The notes under the pieces were generated by a model that was not told where the DNA came from, did not search any database, and was given only the letters and a program-made list of their open reading frames with translations. The position numbers and the translations under genes are program-made. A stretch of 64,000 bases of DNA from Janibacter terrae NBRC 107853 (GTDB lineage Bacteria; Actinomycetota; Actinomycetes; Actinomycetales; Dermatophilaceae), in assembly GCF_001591405.1 (NCBI RefSeq), contig NZ_BCUV01000007.1, positions 1 to 64,000 on the forward strand, in the 5' to 3' direction. Position 1 is the first letter of the stretch. Every line of letters starts with the position of its first letter. Shown one piece after another: positions 7,299 through 16,405 of this stretch.

Positions 7299-7949
7299 AT
7301 GACTGATCCCACGATTGACGAGCTGGAGGCCATGGCCGCAGCGGATGCCTCCGTCGACGTCTCCCAGGAGACGACGGAGGAGCGGCGTGCGCGCTTCGAG
7401 CGCGAGGCGATGCCGCTGCTCGACCAGCTGTACTCGGCCGCCCTTCGCACCACGCGCAACCCGACCGACGCCGAGGACCTCGTCCAGGAGACCTTCGCCA
7501 AGGCTTTCGCCGCCTTCCACCAGTACCGGCCCGGCACCAACCTCAAGGCGTGGATGTACCGCATCCTCACCAACACCTACATCAACAGCTACCGCAAGAA
7601 GCAGCGCGAGCCGAAGCAGTCCGACTCCCCCGAGATCGAGGACTACCAGCTCCACAAGGCCGAGCAGCACACCTCCAAGGGGCTGCGCTCCGCCGAGGTC
7701 GAGGCGCTCGACCGCATGCCCGACACCGAGGTCAAGCGCGCGCTGCAGGAGCTGCCCGAGGACTTCCGCATGGCGGTCTACCTCGCCGACGTGGAGGGCT
7801 TCGCCTACAAGGAGATCGCCGACATCATGGGCACGCCCATCGGCACCGTGATGTCGCGCCTGCACCGGGGACGTCGCCAGCTCCGCGAAAAGCTCACCGA
7901 CTACGCCGCCGATCGCGGCATCGCATCCGCCAAGGAGGGTCAGGCATGA
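7299..7949 (+). CDS. sigR: ECF RNA polymerase sigma factor, SigR/SigH type
   Basis: Thiol-oxidative-stress sigma factor of 216 aa. Region 2 is seen as [17 protein letters not shown] and [23 protein letters not shown]; region 4 as [22 protein letters not shown] with the helix-turn-helix [22 protein letters not shown] 7299 has a GGTGGAG Shine-Dalgarno. The frame is open upstream, and GTG 7245 with AGGAG at 7235-7239 could give an isoform 18 residues longer; Streptomyces makes a longer unstable SigR from an upstream start. The ATGA overlap with rsrA and the exact SigR promoter upstream fix its identity. Confidence 0.95.
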   Translation: MTDPTIDELEAMAAADASVDVSQETTEERRARFEREAMPLLDQLYSAALRTTRNPTDAEDLVQETFAKAFAAFHQYRPGTNLKAWMYRILTNTYINSYRKKQREPKQSDSPEIEDYQLHKAEQHTSKGLRSAEVEALDRMPDTEVKRALQELPEDFRMAVYLADVEGFAYKEIADIMGTPIGTVMSRLHRGRRQLREKLTDYAADRGIASAKEGQA

Positions 7950-8248
7950 GCCACGACCCCGAGCACATGGACTGCTCCCAGGCGCTCCACCGGATGATGG
8001 AGTACCTCGACGGCGAGATGTCGCGCGAGGACGCCCAGGGGATCGCCGAGCACCTCGCGCAGTGCGGCCCGTGCCTGGCCGAGCACGACCTCGACCAGGT
8101 CATGCGCCAGGTCCTCCAGCGCTCCTGCGCGCGGGAGCAGGCCCCGCCGCAGCTGCGCGCGACGATCATGCAGAAGATCACCACGATCTGCAACGACGGG
8201 TCGTGGACCGAAGTGACCCAGATCCGGCAGATCTCCACCGAGGGCTGA
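7946..8248 (+). CDS. rsrA: zinc-containing anti-sigma factor RsrA
   Basis: A 100-aa redox-sensitive anti-sigma factor expected to hold SigR inactive until its zinc-site cysteines oxidise. The ZAS motif HLAQCGPC gives His36, Cys40 and Cys43, with Cys10 (MDCSQ) as a further ligand, as in Streptomyces RsrA. The helical N-terminal half ([13 protein letters not shown]) matches the sigma-binding region. The ATG at 7946 overlaps the sigR stop (ATGA), giving coupled and balanced translation. The C-terminal tail is short and contains one additional Cys (TTICNDG). Confidence 0.93.
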   Translation: MSHDPEHMDCSQALHRMMEYLDGEMSREDAQGIAEHLAQCGPCLAEHDLDQVMRQVLQRSCAREQAPPQLRATIMQKITTICNDGSWTEVTQIRQISTEG

Positions 8249-8264
8249 GCCGTACCCTGACGCC

Positions 8265-9281
8265 ATGCGCGTCCTCGTCACCGGCGGAGCCGGGTACATC
8301 GGCTCCCACACCGTCGTCCAGCTCGTCGCCGCCGGCCATGAGCCGGTGGTCGTCGACAGCTTCGTCAACTCGCGCCCGTCGGTCATCGGCCGGCTCGAGG
8401 AGCTGAGCGGCCGGCGGGTCGAGACGCACGGCTTCGACCTGCGGGACGCGGACAAGACCTCCGCGCTCCTGGGCGAAGGGGGGTTCGACGCCGTCATCCA
8501 CTTCGCCGGCCTCAAGGCGGTGGGCGAGTCGAGCCGGATCCCGCTCGAGTACTACGAGAACAACCTCGGCACGACCTTCTCGCTCCTGCGGGCCATGGAA
8601 CGGCAGGGAGTGCGCAGGCTCGTCTTCTCCTCGTCCGCCACGGTGTACGGCGAGACCGAGACCGTGCCCATGCCCGAAGAGCTCCCGACGAGCGCGACCA
8701 ACCCCTACGGGTGGACGAAGGTCATGCAGGAGCAGATCCTGCGGGACGTCGCGGCGACCGGAGCCGTCCAGGTCGCGCTGCTGCGGTACTTCAACCCGGT
8801 GGGCGCGCACGCCTCGGGGCGGATCGGCGAGGACCCCCAAGGCACCCCCAACAACCTCATGCCCTTCATCGCGCAGGTGGCGGTCGGGCGGAGGGAGCGG
8901 CTCCGGGTCTTCGGCGGTGACTACCCCACGCCGGACGGGACCCCCCTTCGCGACTACATCCACGTCGAAGACCTCGCCGCCGGCCACGTCGCGGCGTTGC
9001 AGTACCTCGAGCGGCACCCCGAGACCCCGGTGCGCGAGTGGAACCTCGGGACCGGCCACGGCACGTCGGTGCTCGAGATGGTCGCCGCCTTCGCCGCCGC
9101 GAGCGGGCGCCCGGTCCCGTACGAGCTGGCCCCTCGCCGGGCCGGGGACCTCGCCGCCTGCTACGCGGACCCGAGCCGCGCCGAGGCCGAGCTCGGCTGG
9201 CGCGCGACGCGCACGATCGAGCAGATGTGTGCCGACACGTGGCGCTGGCAGTCGGCCAACCCGCAGGGCTACCCGGCCTAG
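8265..9281 (+). CDS. galE: UDP-glucose 4-epimerase
   Basis: NAD-dependent interconversion of UDP-glucose and UDP-galactose, for galactose use and surface-sugar synthesis. It has 338 aa, the family's normal size. Visible features are the Rossmann motif GGAGYIGS at residues 7-14, FAGLKAVGES, the catalytic Ser in SSSATVYG, the YxxxK pair in YGWTK, and the C-terminal RRAGDLAACYAD substrate region. A TACCCT box at 8253-8258 lies six bases before the ATG, suggesting that the gene also has its own leaderless transcript in addition to read-through from sigR-rsrA. A family-A palindrome follows. Confidence 0.93.
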   Translation: MRVLVTGGAGYIGSHTVVQLVAAGHEPVVVDSFVNSRPSVIGRLEELSGRRVETHGFDLRDADKTSALLGEGGFDAVIHFAGLKAVGESSRIPLEYYENNLGTTFSLLRAMERQGVRRLVFSSSATVYGETETVPMPEELPTSATNPYGWTKVMQEQILRDVAATGAVQVALLRYFNPVGAHASGRIGEDPQGTPNNLMPFIAQVAVGRRERLRVFGGDYPTPDGTPLRDYIHVEDLAAGHVAALQYLERHPETPVREWNLGTGHGTSVLEMVAAFAAASGRPVPYELAPRRAGDLAACYADPSRAEAELGWRATRTIEQMCADTWRWQSANPQGYPA

Positions 9282-9286
9282 ACCCG

Positions 9287-9347
9287 CCCAGACGCGGGCA
9301 ATGGCCGCTATCCGGGGTGGATAGCGGCCATCAGCCGAGTCTCGCGG
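9287..9347. repeat. family-A palindrome, copy 3, between convergent genes
   Basis: ATGGCCGCTATCC (9301-9313) and GGATAGCGGCCAT (9319-9331) form a perfect 13-bp stem with a GGGGT loop, extended by imperfect outer arms. It fills the gap between galE and the desaturase stop at 9348 and can act as a bidirectional terminator. Confidence 0.85.
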
Positions 9348-10589
9348 TCAGCCGGCGAGGCGGAAGCGCGTCTGGCGGGCGCGCGCCTTCAGGCCCTTCA
9401 TGCCGGACGTGCGCAGGATGCCCACGGCCTGCCGCAGCGAGGTGTCGTTGGGCAGGGAGAGGCGGATGATCTCGCTCCACGCCGAGCCGACCTGCTTGTG
9501 CAGCGGGCCGGTCAGGTACTCCAGCCCGTACTCCGCGAAGAGCGCCCGGATGCGCGGCGCGATCTCCGGGTAGCGGCGGCTGGGCATGTCGGGGAAGAGG
9601 TGGTGCTCGATCTGGTAGCTCAGGTGACCGGTGGCGATGTGCATCGGCGTCGAGCCGGAGATGTTGGCCGAGCCGAGCATCTGGCGCAGGTACCACTCGC
9701 CGCGGGTCTCCCCGTCGATCGAGTCCTTGGTGAAGGTCTTCACGCCGGCCGGGAAGTGACCGCACATGATGACCGAGTGCGTCCAGTAGTTGCGCACGAG
9801 GTTGGCGACCACGTTCGCGCCGAGGGTCGAGAGGAAGTTCGGCCCGGAGAGCAGCGGGAAGAGCAGGTAGTCCTTCGCGGCCTGCTTCTTGATCTTGTTG
9901 ACGACCTTGTTCGCCTCGGCCATCCACTCCGGGTTGTCCTTGCGGGTCGCCCAGTGCTTGCCGAGCTCCAGGTCGTACGCGGCGATGCCGTACTCGAAGA
10001 AGGTCGCGTTGATGAACTGCGTGATCGGCTGGATCAGGTATCCCGGGTACCACTTCTGGGCGTCGTCGACGCGCATGATCCCGTAGCCGAGGTCGTTGTC
10101 GTGGCCGACGACGTTGGTGTACGTGTGGTGCACCTGGTTGTGGCTGTTCTTCCAGTGGTCCGCCGGGGTGACGTTGTCCCACTCCCACGTCGAGGAGTGG
10201 ATCGCGGGGTCACGCATCCAGTCCCACTGGCCGTGGATGATGTTGTGCCCGACCTCCATGTTGTCGAGGATCTTCGACGCGCTGAGCGCGGCGGTACCGG
10301 CGACCCAGGCGATCGGGTTGCCCGAGAACAGCAGGGCCGCACGGCCACCGATCTCGAGGTAGCGCTGGGCCTTGATCACCCGACGGATGTACTGGGCGTC
10401 CTTCTCCCCCAACGAGTCCATGACGGACGCGCGGATCTCGTCGAGCTCGCGGCCGAGCTCCTCGATCCGCTCCGGGGTGAGGTGGGCGATGGGCGAGTCG
10501 GCGAGGTTGACGGTCGTGTGGACGACGTCGGCCTTGCCGCCGGTGATGCGGGCATCGGTCGCGCGGGGGCGCTCGAGAGTGGCAGTCAT
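9348..10589 (-). CDS. membrane fatty-acid (acyl-CoA) desaturase
   Basis: Di-iron membrane desaturase of 413 aa introducing a double bond into fatty acyl chains. The three His boxes are [14 protein letters not shown] and QIEHHLFP, placed as in the DesA3/linoleoyl-CoA-type family. Hydrophobic helices flank them ([31 protein letters not shown]-like stretches). ATG 10589 follows GGAGAAGTGACC, which supports this start. It lies directly behind the ferredoxin-reductase gene, its expected electron donor; M. tuberculosis desA3 (Rv3229c) and Rv3230c have the same arrangement. The substrate position (delta-9) is inferred from that comparison. Confidence 0.88.
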   Translation of the reverse strand: MTATLERPRATDARITGGKADVVHTTVNLADSPIAHLTPERIEELGRELDEIRASVMDSLGEKDAQYIRRVIKAQRYLEIGGRAALLFSGNPIAWVAGTAALSASKILDNMEVGHNIIHGQWDWMRDPAIHSSTWEWDNVTPADHWKNSHNQVHHTYTNVVGHDNDLGYGIMRVDDAQKWYPGYLIQPITQFINATFFEYGIAAYDLELGKHWATRKDNPEWMAEANKVVNKIKKQAAKDYLLFPLLSGPNFLSTLGANVVANLVRNYWTHSVIMCGHFPAGVKTFTKDSIDGETRGEWYLRQMLGSANISGSTPMHIATGHLSYQIEHHLFPDMPSRRYPEIAPRIRALFAEYGLEYLTGPLHKQVGSAWSEIIRLSLPNDTSLRQAVGILRTSGMKGLKARARQTRFRLAG

Positions 10590-10591
10590 GG

Positions 10592-11707
10592 TCACTTCTC
10601 CTGGGTCTCGATGGTGCAGGAACCCGCGACGGCGGAGATGCAGGTCTGCACCTTCACCGGCGGGTCGTCGGGGGTCGTGGTGGTCAGGTCGCCGGTGCGC
10701 AGGTCGCGCACGGCGCCGTCGGTCATGGGCAGGACGCAGCTGAAGCAGATGCCCATCCGGCACCCGCTCGGCATGAGGACGCCGGCGTCCTCGGCGGCGT
10801 CGAGGATGGTCGTGGCGCCGTCGAGCTCGAGGGTGGTCGTGTCCGCCCCGGTACGAAGGGAGGCGGTCCCCCCTTCGCCGGCCTCGACGATCGTCGGGCG
10901 GAAGCGCTCCACGTGGAGCAGGTCGCTGTGGCCAGCGGCCTCGTAGTGGGTCTCGAAGGCGTCGAGCATCGGGGCGGGCCCGCAGATCCAGGTCTCGCGG
11001 TCGCGCCAGTCGGGGACGAGCTCGTCGAGCAGGTCCGGCGTGAACATGCCCTCGTCGTCGGTGTGGCGGACCATGACGCGGACGCCCGGCGCCGGGCTGG
11101 CGAGCTCCTTGGCGAAGATCACGTCGTCGGCCGTCGGCGCGGAGTGCGCGTGGACGACGTCGAGCCCGTCGAAGTCGTGGTTGCGCAGCATGCCCATGAC
11201 CGGCGTGATGCCGGAGCCACCGGTGAGGAAGAGGACCTTGGCGGGGACGGTCTGCGGGAGCATGAAGTCGCCGGTCGCCTGGTCGAGCTGGACGATCGTG
11301 CCCGGTCGGGCGTGGTGCACGAGGTACCGGGAGACGAGACCGTCGGGCATCGCCTTGACGGTGATCGAGATGAGGCCGTCACGGGCGCTCGTGTCGGAGG
11401 TCAGCGAGTACGCCCGCCAGTGGCGGCGGCCGTCGACGTCGACACCCAGGCGGATGTACTGACCGGGCGCGTGGCCCTGCCAGTCCCGGCCGGGGCGGAT
11501 CGTGATGGTGGCGGCGTCGCGGGTCTCGGGCACGACCGCGACGATGCGGCCGCGCAGGTCGGCCCCGGAGCGAAGGGGGGCGAAGAGGTCGAGGTACTCC
11601 TCGGGCACGACCGGCGTGGCCAGGCCGCGCGCGATGCGGACAGCCGTGTCGCGGGCCTTCAGCAAGGGCTGGGTCCGGACGGCGTCACGGGTCGCGAAAG
11701 TTGTCAT
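10592..11707 (-). CDS. ferredoxin reductase with C-terminal 2Fe-2S domain, desaturase electron donor
   Basis: NAD(P)H-dependent flavoprotein of 371 aa that should pass electrons to the desaturase. Order of domains: FAD-binding barrel with RAYSLTS (about residues 40-150), nucleotide-binding domain with [15 protein letters not shown] and [10 protein letters not shown], and a C-terminal plant-type 2Fe-2S ferredoxin with Cys motif [12 protein letters not shown] and a final Cys in VQTCISAV. Start at ATG 11707; the long open frame beyond it runs antisense to the PucR gene and is not coding. It is separated from the desaturase by two bases. The divergent promoter region 11708-11800 is shared with the PucR gene. 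Confidence 0.9.
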   Translation of the reverse strand: MTTFATRDAVRTQPLLKARDTAVRIARGLATPVVPEEYLDLFAPLRSGADLRGRIVAVVPETRDAATITIRPGRDWQGHAPGQYIRLGVDVDGRRHWRAYSLTSDTSARDGLISITVKAMPDGLVSRYLVHHARPGTIVQLDQATGDFMLPQTVPAKVLFLTGGSGITPVMGMLRNHDFDGLDVVHAHSAPTADDVIFAKELASPAPGVRVMVRHTDDEGMFTPDLLDELVPDWRDRETWICGPAPMLDAFETHYEAAGHSDLLHVERFRPTIVEAGEGGTASLRTGADTTTLELDGATTILDAAEDAGVLMPSGCRMGICFSCVLPMTDGAVRDLRTGDLTTTTPDDPPVKVQTCISAVAGSCTIETQEK

Positions 11708-11800
11708 GTGTCCATCCTCCCGCCTCAACAGGTGCCGGACCATGTCTCTCGCGAGTAGGCTTTGATGCAAGGAATTGTTCGCTGAGGACAAAGGACGCCC

Positions 11801-12964
11801 ATGAGCACCCCGGATCTCGCGCTCGACGAGACGACCGTCACGGCCGTCCGCTCCCACCTGCCGCGGGTCGCCAAGCTCGTCGTCGCCGAGGTCATGGAGC
11901 AGGTGCCGGCCTACGACGTGCCCTTCCAGGGGCGGATGGGGCGGGTCATCGAGAAGGCGGTGCAGGTCTCGCTCGAGAGCTTCGTCGCGCTGGCCTCCGG
12001 GTCCGCACCCCAGGGCGCGCCCGTCGGGGTCGGTGCCGCCGCCGCCAGCGAGCTGGGCCGGGCCGAGGCCCGCAACGGCCGGCCCGTCGAGGCGCTGCTC
12101 GCCGCCTACCGCGTCGGCGCCCGGGCCGCGTGGCGCGAGCTGTCCGTCGAGGCCCTGGCCGCCGGTGTGGACGCCCCCACGCTGGGGCGCTTCGCCGAGC
12201 TCGTCTTCACCTACATCGACGAGCTGTCCGCCGCCTCCGTCGCCGGGCACAACCAGGAGACGAGCAGTGCCGAGCGCGACCGCATCGTCCACCTCGACCG
12301 GCTCACCCGCGGGCTCCTCACCGGCCTCGGGGAGGTCGAGCTCGACGGTGCGGCGGCCGCCGCGCGCTGGACCCCGCCCCGCACGCTCACCGCCGTCCTC
12401 GTCCCCCGCGGCCGACTGCCTGCGACGGCCGGCCTGCTCGACCCGCGCACCCTCACCCTCGGCGAGGACCTGCCCGTCGCCGACGCCGTCGTGACCCGCT
12501 CGGTGCTGCTCGTCCCCGACAGCGGGGGGCCCTCCCGGCAGCGGCTGCTCGCCCTCCTGGAGGGGCACGACGCCGTCGTCGGCCCCGCCCGTCCGTGGAA
12601 GCGCGCCCACGAGTCCTACGAGCGCGCCGCCCGCGCCGTCGACCTCGGCCCGGGGGTGGTCGACACCGACGCCGTGCTGCCCGAGCTGGTGCTGCAGGCC
12701 GACCCGACAGCGCTGGCCGACCTGCGCGAGGCGGCGTTGGCCCCCTTCGCGGAGGTGGGTGAGGGCGCGGCCGACCGGCTCGCGGAGACGCTGCGCGCGT
12801 GGCTGCTCCTGCAGGGCCGTCGCGAGCTCGTCGCCGAGAGCCTGCACGTGCACCCGCAGACCGTGCGGTACCGCATGAACCAGGTGCGCGACCTCTTCGG
12901 CGAGCGCCTCGACGACCCCGACGAGGTGCTGACGATCCTGCTGGCCCTCGGCCGCGGGCGGTGA
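11801..12964 (+). CDS. PucR/CdaR-type helix-turn-helix regulator
   Basis: A 387-aa transcription factor. The C-terminal PucR helix-turn-helix is clear: RRELVAESLHVHPQTVRYRM followed by NQVRDLFGERLDDPDEVLTI. The N-terminal half (about residues 1-180) is a helical domain common to actinobacterial members, without a recognisable ligand motif. The gene is divergent from the desaturase-reductase pair across 93 bases, so it is the obvious candidate regulator of membrane-lipid desaturation; that role is inferred from position. The start ATG has GGACAAAGGA a few bases upstream. The 3' end is followed by a family-C palindrome. Confidence 0.85.
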   Translation: MSTPDLALDETTVTAVRSHLPRVAKLVVAEVMEQVPAYDVPFQGRMGRVIEKAVQVSLESFVALASGSAPQGAPVGVGAAAASELGRAEARNGRPVEALLAAYRVGARAAWRELSVEALAAGVDAPTLGRFAELVFTYIDELSAASVAGHNQETSSAERDRIVHLDRLTRGLLTGLGEVELDGAAAAARWTPPRTLTAVLVPRGRLPATAGLLDPRTLTLGEDLPVADAVVTRSVLLVPDSGGPSRQRLLALLEGHDAVVGPARPWKRAHESYERAARAVDLGPGVVDTDAVLPELVLQADPTALADLREAALAPFAEVGEGAADRLAETLRAWLLLQGRRELVAESLHVHPQTVRYRMNQVRDLFGERLDDPDEVLTILLALGRGR

Positions 12965-12972
12965 CCGCTGAC

Positions 12973-13038
12973 CTGCATTCCCCTAGGGCAATGGCACATC
13001 TTGACGTCGAGAGTCTGCATTGCCCTAGGGGAATGCAG
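12973..13038. repeat. family-C palindrome, copy 1 (perfect 21-bp arms)
   Basis: The left arm 12973-12993 (CTGCATTCCCCTAGGGCAATG) is the exact complement of the right arm 13018-13038 across a 24-base loop. The right arm overlaps the last codons of the minus-strand hydrolase: on that strand GCATTCCCCTAG reads Ala-Phe-Pro-stop. The element ends two convergent genes. A second copy is at 42796-42849. Confidence 0.92.
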
Positions 13039-13660
13039 ACTCCACCCAGCGGACGACCGACTCGGCGACGGCGCCACCGCCGGTGAAGGAGTGGGTGCCG
13101 GGGGCCTCGTCGACACCGACCACGCCCGGGCCGATCCCTGCGTCGGCGAGCGCCGCGCGCACGTCGTCCGGGGAGCCGAAGGGGTCCCGAGCCCCCTGCA
13201 CGACGTGGACCGGCAGGCCCGCCTCGACCGGGAGGACGAGCTCGTCGATGCGGGACCTGTCCGGCCCCTTGCCGGGCGGCACGAGCGGGAAGGACAGCGC
13301 GAGCACCCCGCCGGCGCCGAGCTCCGACGCGAGCCGGCAGGACACCCTGGCCCCGGCGCTGCGTCCGCCGAAGACCACCGGGCCCGGGAGGGAGTCCCGC
13401 GCCCCTGCGACGATCTCCCGCCAGGCGGCGTCGAGCTTCGGTGGCATGGGCGCGACCTTCTTGCCGGCGACCTTCCACGGCATCTCCACGAGCGCGACCT
13501 GCCAGCTGTGCTCCGGCAGGGTCGCCGCGATCGCCACGAGGTCCTTGGCGTCGACGCCCCCGCCCGCGCCGTGGGTGAGGAGCAGGGTGCCGCGGGGGTC
13601 CCCCTTCGCCTCGGTGACGTGGAGGCGCGCCGGGCCCTGGGTGGTGGGCACCTCACCCAT
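13025..13660 (-). CDS. alpha/beta hydrolase (Tex30/KANL3-like, dienelactone-hydrolase fold)
   Basis: A soluble 211-aa hydrolase of unknown substrate. Motifs: LLLTHGAGGG oxyanion region, nucleophile elbow GGRSAGARV, acid ARDPFG and the catalytic His in GTHSFTGGG, in the order expected for the Tex30/KANL3 group. The start overlaps the end of the SRAP gene by eight bases, so the two are one transcript. The C-terminus (ESAFP) is encoded by the family-C palindrome, which may have replaced the original end of the gene. Confidence 0.85.
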   Translation of the reverse strand: MGEVPTTQGPARLHVTEAKGDPRGTLLLTHGAGGGVDAKDLVAIAATLPEHSWQVALVEMPWKVAGKKVAPMPPKLDAAWREIVAGARDSLPGPVVFGGRSAGARVSCRLASELGAGGVLALSFPLVPPGKGPDRSRIDELVLPVEAGLPVHVVQGARDPFGSPDDVRAALADAGIGPGVVGVDEAPGTHSFTGGGAVAESVVRWVESAFP

Positions 13661-14495
13661 CCTGGCCCCCGTGGATCTCCCCGGTCTCCGGGTCGACGAC
13701 GCCGACGAGCTCCGACTCCGGGAGCGGAGTGAGCAGCCCGGGGCCGTTGTTGCGCGTGGCGTTGACCGCCGTCGAGATCGGGTACGCGGCGAACCGCCCC
13801 GGCTGCGCGAAGGCGAGCATCTCCCCCACCTCGGCGAGGTCGGTGAGGGTCGGGTCGAGCCAGCGCGCCCAGTCCCGCGGCTCGAGCACGAGCGGCTGCC
13901 GGTCGTGGATGCGGTCCATGCCGGGGTCGGCTGCCGTCGTGATGATCGTGAAGGTCGTCAGCCACGCGTCCGGGTCGTCGTTGTCCGCCACGGCCCGGTC
14001 CCGCCAGAACTCGTACAGCCCCGCGAAGGCGAGGTCCGCCCCGTCGCCGCGGTGGACGAAGAAGGGCTGCTTGCGCGGCTTCCCCTTCGCATCTGTCGCG
14101 ACGGGCGAGACCTGCCACTCGTACCAACCCGCGGCCGGCACGAGGCAGCGCCGGCTCGCCGCGGCCTTGGCGAAGCTCGACTTCTCCAGCACGGTCTCCG
14201 CGCGGGCGTTGGTCATCCGCAGGCCGACCTTCGTCTCCTTCGCCCACGACGGCACGAGGCCCCACGTGAGCAGCCGCAGCTGGCGAAGGGGGTCGCCCGG
14301 CTCGTCCTTCGACGCGCGGGTGAGCACCACGGGCGCCTGCTTGGTCGGCGCCATGTTGTGGTCCGGCCGGCCGGGCGGCGGGTCCTGGGGCGACTTCAGG
14401 AGCGAGCGGGCCGGGTCGCCCGTCCGGTCCACGTCGATCTCGAACTCCTCGACGAGGTCATCGGGGCCGGCCGTTGCCGCATAGCGTCCGCACAC
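13653..14495 (-). CDS. SOS response-associated peptidase (SRAP, YedK/HMCES family)
   Basis: Forms a covalent thiazolidine crosslink to abasic sites in single-stranded DNA. It has 280 aa. Catalytic Cys2 directly follows the initiator (MCGRY); the other conserved residues are visible: Asn in TNARAET, Glu in GWYEW and His in RIHDRQP. The GTG start at 14495 is fixed by Cys2. TACGCT six bases upstream of that GTG suggests leaderless transcription. It is followed by the hydrolase in an overlapping pair. The M. tuberculosis equivalent lies near aroA in the same way. Confidence 0.93.
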   Translation of the reverse strand: MCGRYAATAGPDDLVEEFEIDVDRTGDPARSLLKSPQDPPPGRPDHNMAPTKQAPVVLTRASKDEPGDPLRQLRLLTWGLVPSWAKETKVGLRMTNARAETVLEKSSFAKAAASRRCLVPAAGWYEWQVSPVATDAKGKPRKQPFFVHRGDGADLAFAGLYEFWRDRAVADNDDPDAWLTTFTIITTAADPGMDRIHDRQPLVLEPRDWARWLDPTLTDLAEVGEMLAFAQPGRFAAYPISTAVNATRNNGPGLLTPLPESELVGVVDPETGEIHGGQDG

Positions 14496-14590
14496 CCTCC
14501 GAGCGTAGGCCCACCGGGATCGCGACTACGGTAGTCACGTACCCGTCGGGACCTCCCCGGCGACGTCCACGACGACAAGGAGGCACCACC

Positions 14591-15106
14591 ATGATCGTTC
14601 GTCGCATCGCCCGCCCGCTGCTGGCCGGCATCTTCGTGTGGGGTGGCATCAACGCCCTGCGCTACCCCTCGGCCCACGCCCCCGCCGCCGAGAAGGTCAC
14701 CAAGCCCCTCGCGGCCAAGACCCAGCTCCCGGACGACACCGAGATGCTCGTGCGCGCCAACGGCGCCGCGATGGTCCTCGGTGGCGCCCTCCTCGCGACC
14801 GGCAAGGCCCCGCGCCTCGCCTCGACCGTCCTCATGGGCACGCTCGTGCCGACCGCCGCCACGCACGACTTCTGGGCCGAGTCGGACCCGCAGGCCAAGC
14901 AGGGCAAGATGACGCAGTTCATCAAGGACCTGTCCCTCATGGGCGGCCTGATGCTCGCCGCCGTCGACACCGCGGGCAAGCCCGGCGTCACCTACCGCGC
15001 CAAGCTCGCTGGCGAGAGCGTCGGGCGCACCGCGCGCCACGCCCGCCAGGCCGCTCGTCGCGAGGCCAAGCTGGCCGCCCTCCAGGCGAAGAACGCGGTG
15101 TCCTGA
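14591..15106 (+). CDS. DoxX-family membrane protein
   Basis: A 171-aa membrane protein with about four hydrophobic segments (LLAGIFVWGGINAL, MVLGGALLATG, LASTVLMGTLVPT and LSLMGGLMLAAVD), typical of actinobacterial DoxX proteins. The C-terminal 40 residues are basic and cytoplasmic. The function is not settled for the family; a link to redox homeostasis has been described in mycobacteria. GACAAGGAGG precedes the ATG. Upstream, a 13-base perfect palindrome (GACTACGGTAGTC, 14524-14536) overlaps a TACGGT -10-like box and may be an operator. aroA starts seven bases after the stop. Confidence 0.82.
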   Translation: MIVRRIARPLLAGIFVWGGINALRYPSAHAPAAEKVTKPLAAKTQLPDDTEMLVRANGAAMVLGGALLATGKAPRLASTVLMGTLVPTAATHDFWAESDPQAKQGKMTQFIKDLSLMGGLMLAAVDTAGKPGVTYRAKLAGESVGRTARHARQAARREAKLAALQAKNAVS

Positions 15107-15112
15107 CCCGCG

Positions 15113-16405
15113 ATGACCAGTCCTGATTGGCATGCCCCGGCGGCGTCCGGCCGCCTCGACGCGACCGTGACGCTGCCGGGGAGCAAGTCCCTCACCAACC
15201 GTTACCTCGTCCTCGCCGCACTGGCGACCGACACCTCCCGGCTGCGCCGCCCCCTTCGCTCCCGGGACACCGAGCTCATGGCCCAGGCGCTGCGCCAGCT
15301 CGGCGCCGGCGTCGACGACGCCACCTCCCTCGGCGGCTCCCCCGACTGGATCATCACGCCGGCGACGCTGCGCGGCGGCCGCACCGTCGACTGCGGCCTC
15401 GCCGGGACCGTGATGCGCTTCCTCCCGCCCGTCGCGGCGCTCGCGTCGGGGCCGGTGACCTTCGACGGCGACGAGCACGCGCGGGTGCGGCCCATGGCCG
15501 CGATCATCGACGCCCTCCGGGACCTCGGGGTGGGCGTCGAGGACGAAGGGCGAGGGACCCTCCCCTTCGTCGTGCAGGGTGAGGGGTCCGTGCGCGGAGG
15601 CCGGGTCGTGCTCGACGCCTCCGCGTCCTCGCAGTTCATCTCGGCGCTGCTGCTCGTCGGGTCGCGCTTCGAGGAGGGGATCACGGTCGTCCACGACGGC
15701 AAGCCGGTCCCCTCGCTCCCCCACATCGAGATGACCGTCGAGACACTGCGCGATGCCGGCGCCGCGGTCGACGACTCCGAGGCCAACACCTGGCGGGTCG
15801 AGCCCGGTGAGCTGCTCCCGCTCGACGTCACCGTCGAGCCGGACCTGTCCAACGCGGCCCCCTTCCTCGCCGCCGCGCTCGTCGCCGGCGGCTCGGTGTC
15901 GGTGCCCGACTGGCCGCAGCACACGACGCAGGCCGGCGACATGATCCGCAATGTGCTCGACCAGATGGGTGCCGACGTCACCCTGGACTCGCGGCGCCTC
16001 ACCGTCACCGGCGAAGGGCGCCCCGGCGGCATCGACGTCGACCTCCACGACGCCGCCGAGCTGACCCCGGTCGTCGCGGCCCTCGCCGCGTGCGCGGACG
16101 GCCCGTCGATCATCCGCGGCGTCGCGCACATCCGCGGCCACGAGACCGACCGGATCAGCGCCCTCTCGCGCGAGCTGGGTGGTCTCGGCGTCGGGGTCAC
16201 CGAGCTCGAGGACGGGCTGAGGATCGACCCGGCACCCCTGCGGCCGAGCACCTTCCACACCTACGCCGACCACCGCATGGTGATGGCGGGAGCGCTGCTG
16301 GCGCTGCGTGCGCCGGGCACGGTCATCGAGGACCCCGCGACGGTCGGCAAGACGCTGCCCGACTTCGTGCCGCTCTGGGAGTCCGCGGTGGAGACGGGCG
16401 GCTGA
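15113..16405 (+). CDS. aroA: 3-phosphoshikimate 1-carboxyvinyltransferase (EPSP synthase)
   Basis: Shikimate-pathway enzyme joining shikimate-3-phosphate and phosphoenolpyruvate. It has 430 aa, normal length. Signature motifs: [10 protein letters not shown] near the N-terminus, [22 protein letters not shown], and the C-terminal THADHRM-like [17 protein letters not shown]. The MTSPDW start seven bases after the DoxX stop is accepted. The stop overlaps the start of rsgA by one base (TGATG), so aroA-rsgA are coupled; the same gene order occurs in mycobacteria. Confidence 0.95.
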   Translation: MTSPDWHAPAASGRLDATVTLPGSKSLTNRYLVLAALATDTSRLRRPLRSRDTELMAQALRQLGAGVDDATSLGGSPDWIITPATLRGGRTVDCGLAGTVMRFLPPVAALASGPVTFDGDEHARVRPMAAIIDALRDLGVGVEDEGRGTLPFVVQGEGSVRGGRVVLDASASSQFISALLLVGSRFEEGITVVHDGKPVPSLPHIEMTVETLRDAGAAVDDSEANTWRVEPGELLPLDVTVEPDLSNAAPFLAAALVAGGSVSVPDWPQHTTQAGDMIRNVLDQMGADVTLDSRRLTVTGEGRPGGIDVDLHDAAELTPVVAALAACADGPSIIRGVAHIRGHETDRISALSRELGGLGVGVTELEDGLRIDPAPLRPSTFHTYADHRMVMAGALLALRAPGTVIEDPATVGKTLPDFVPLWESAVETGG

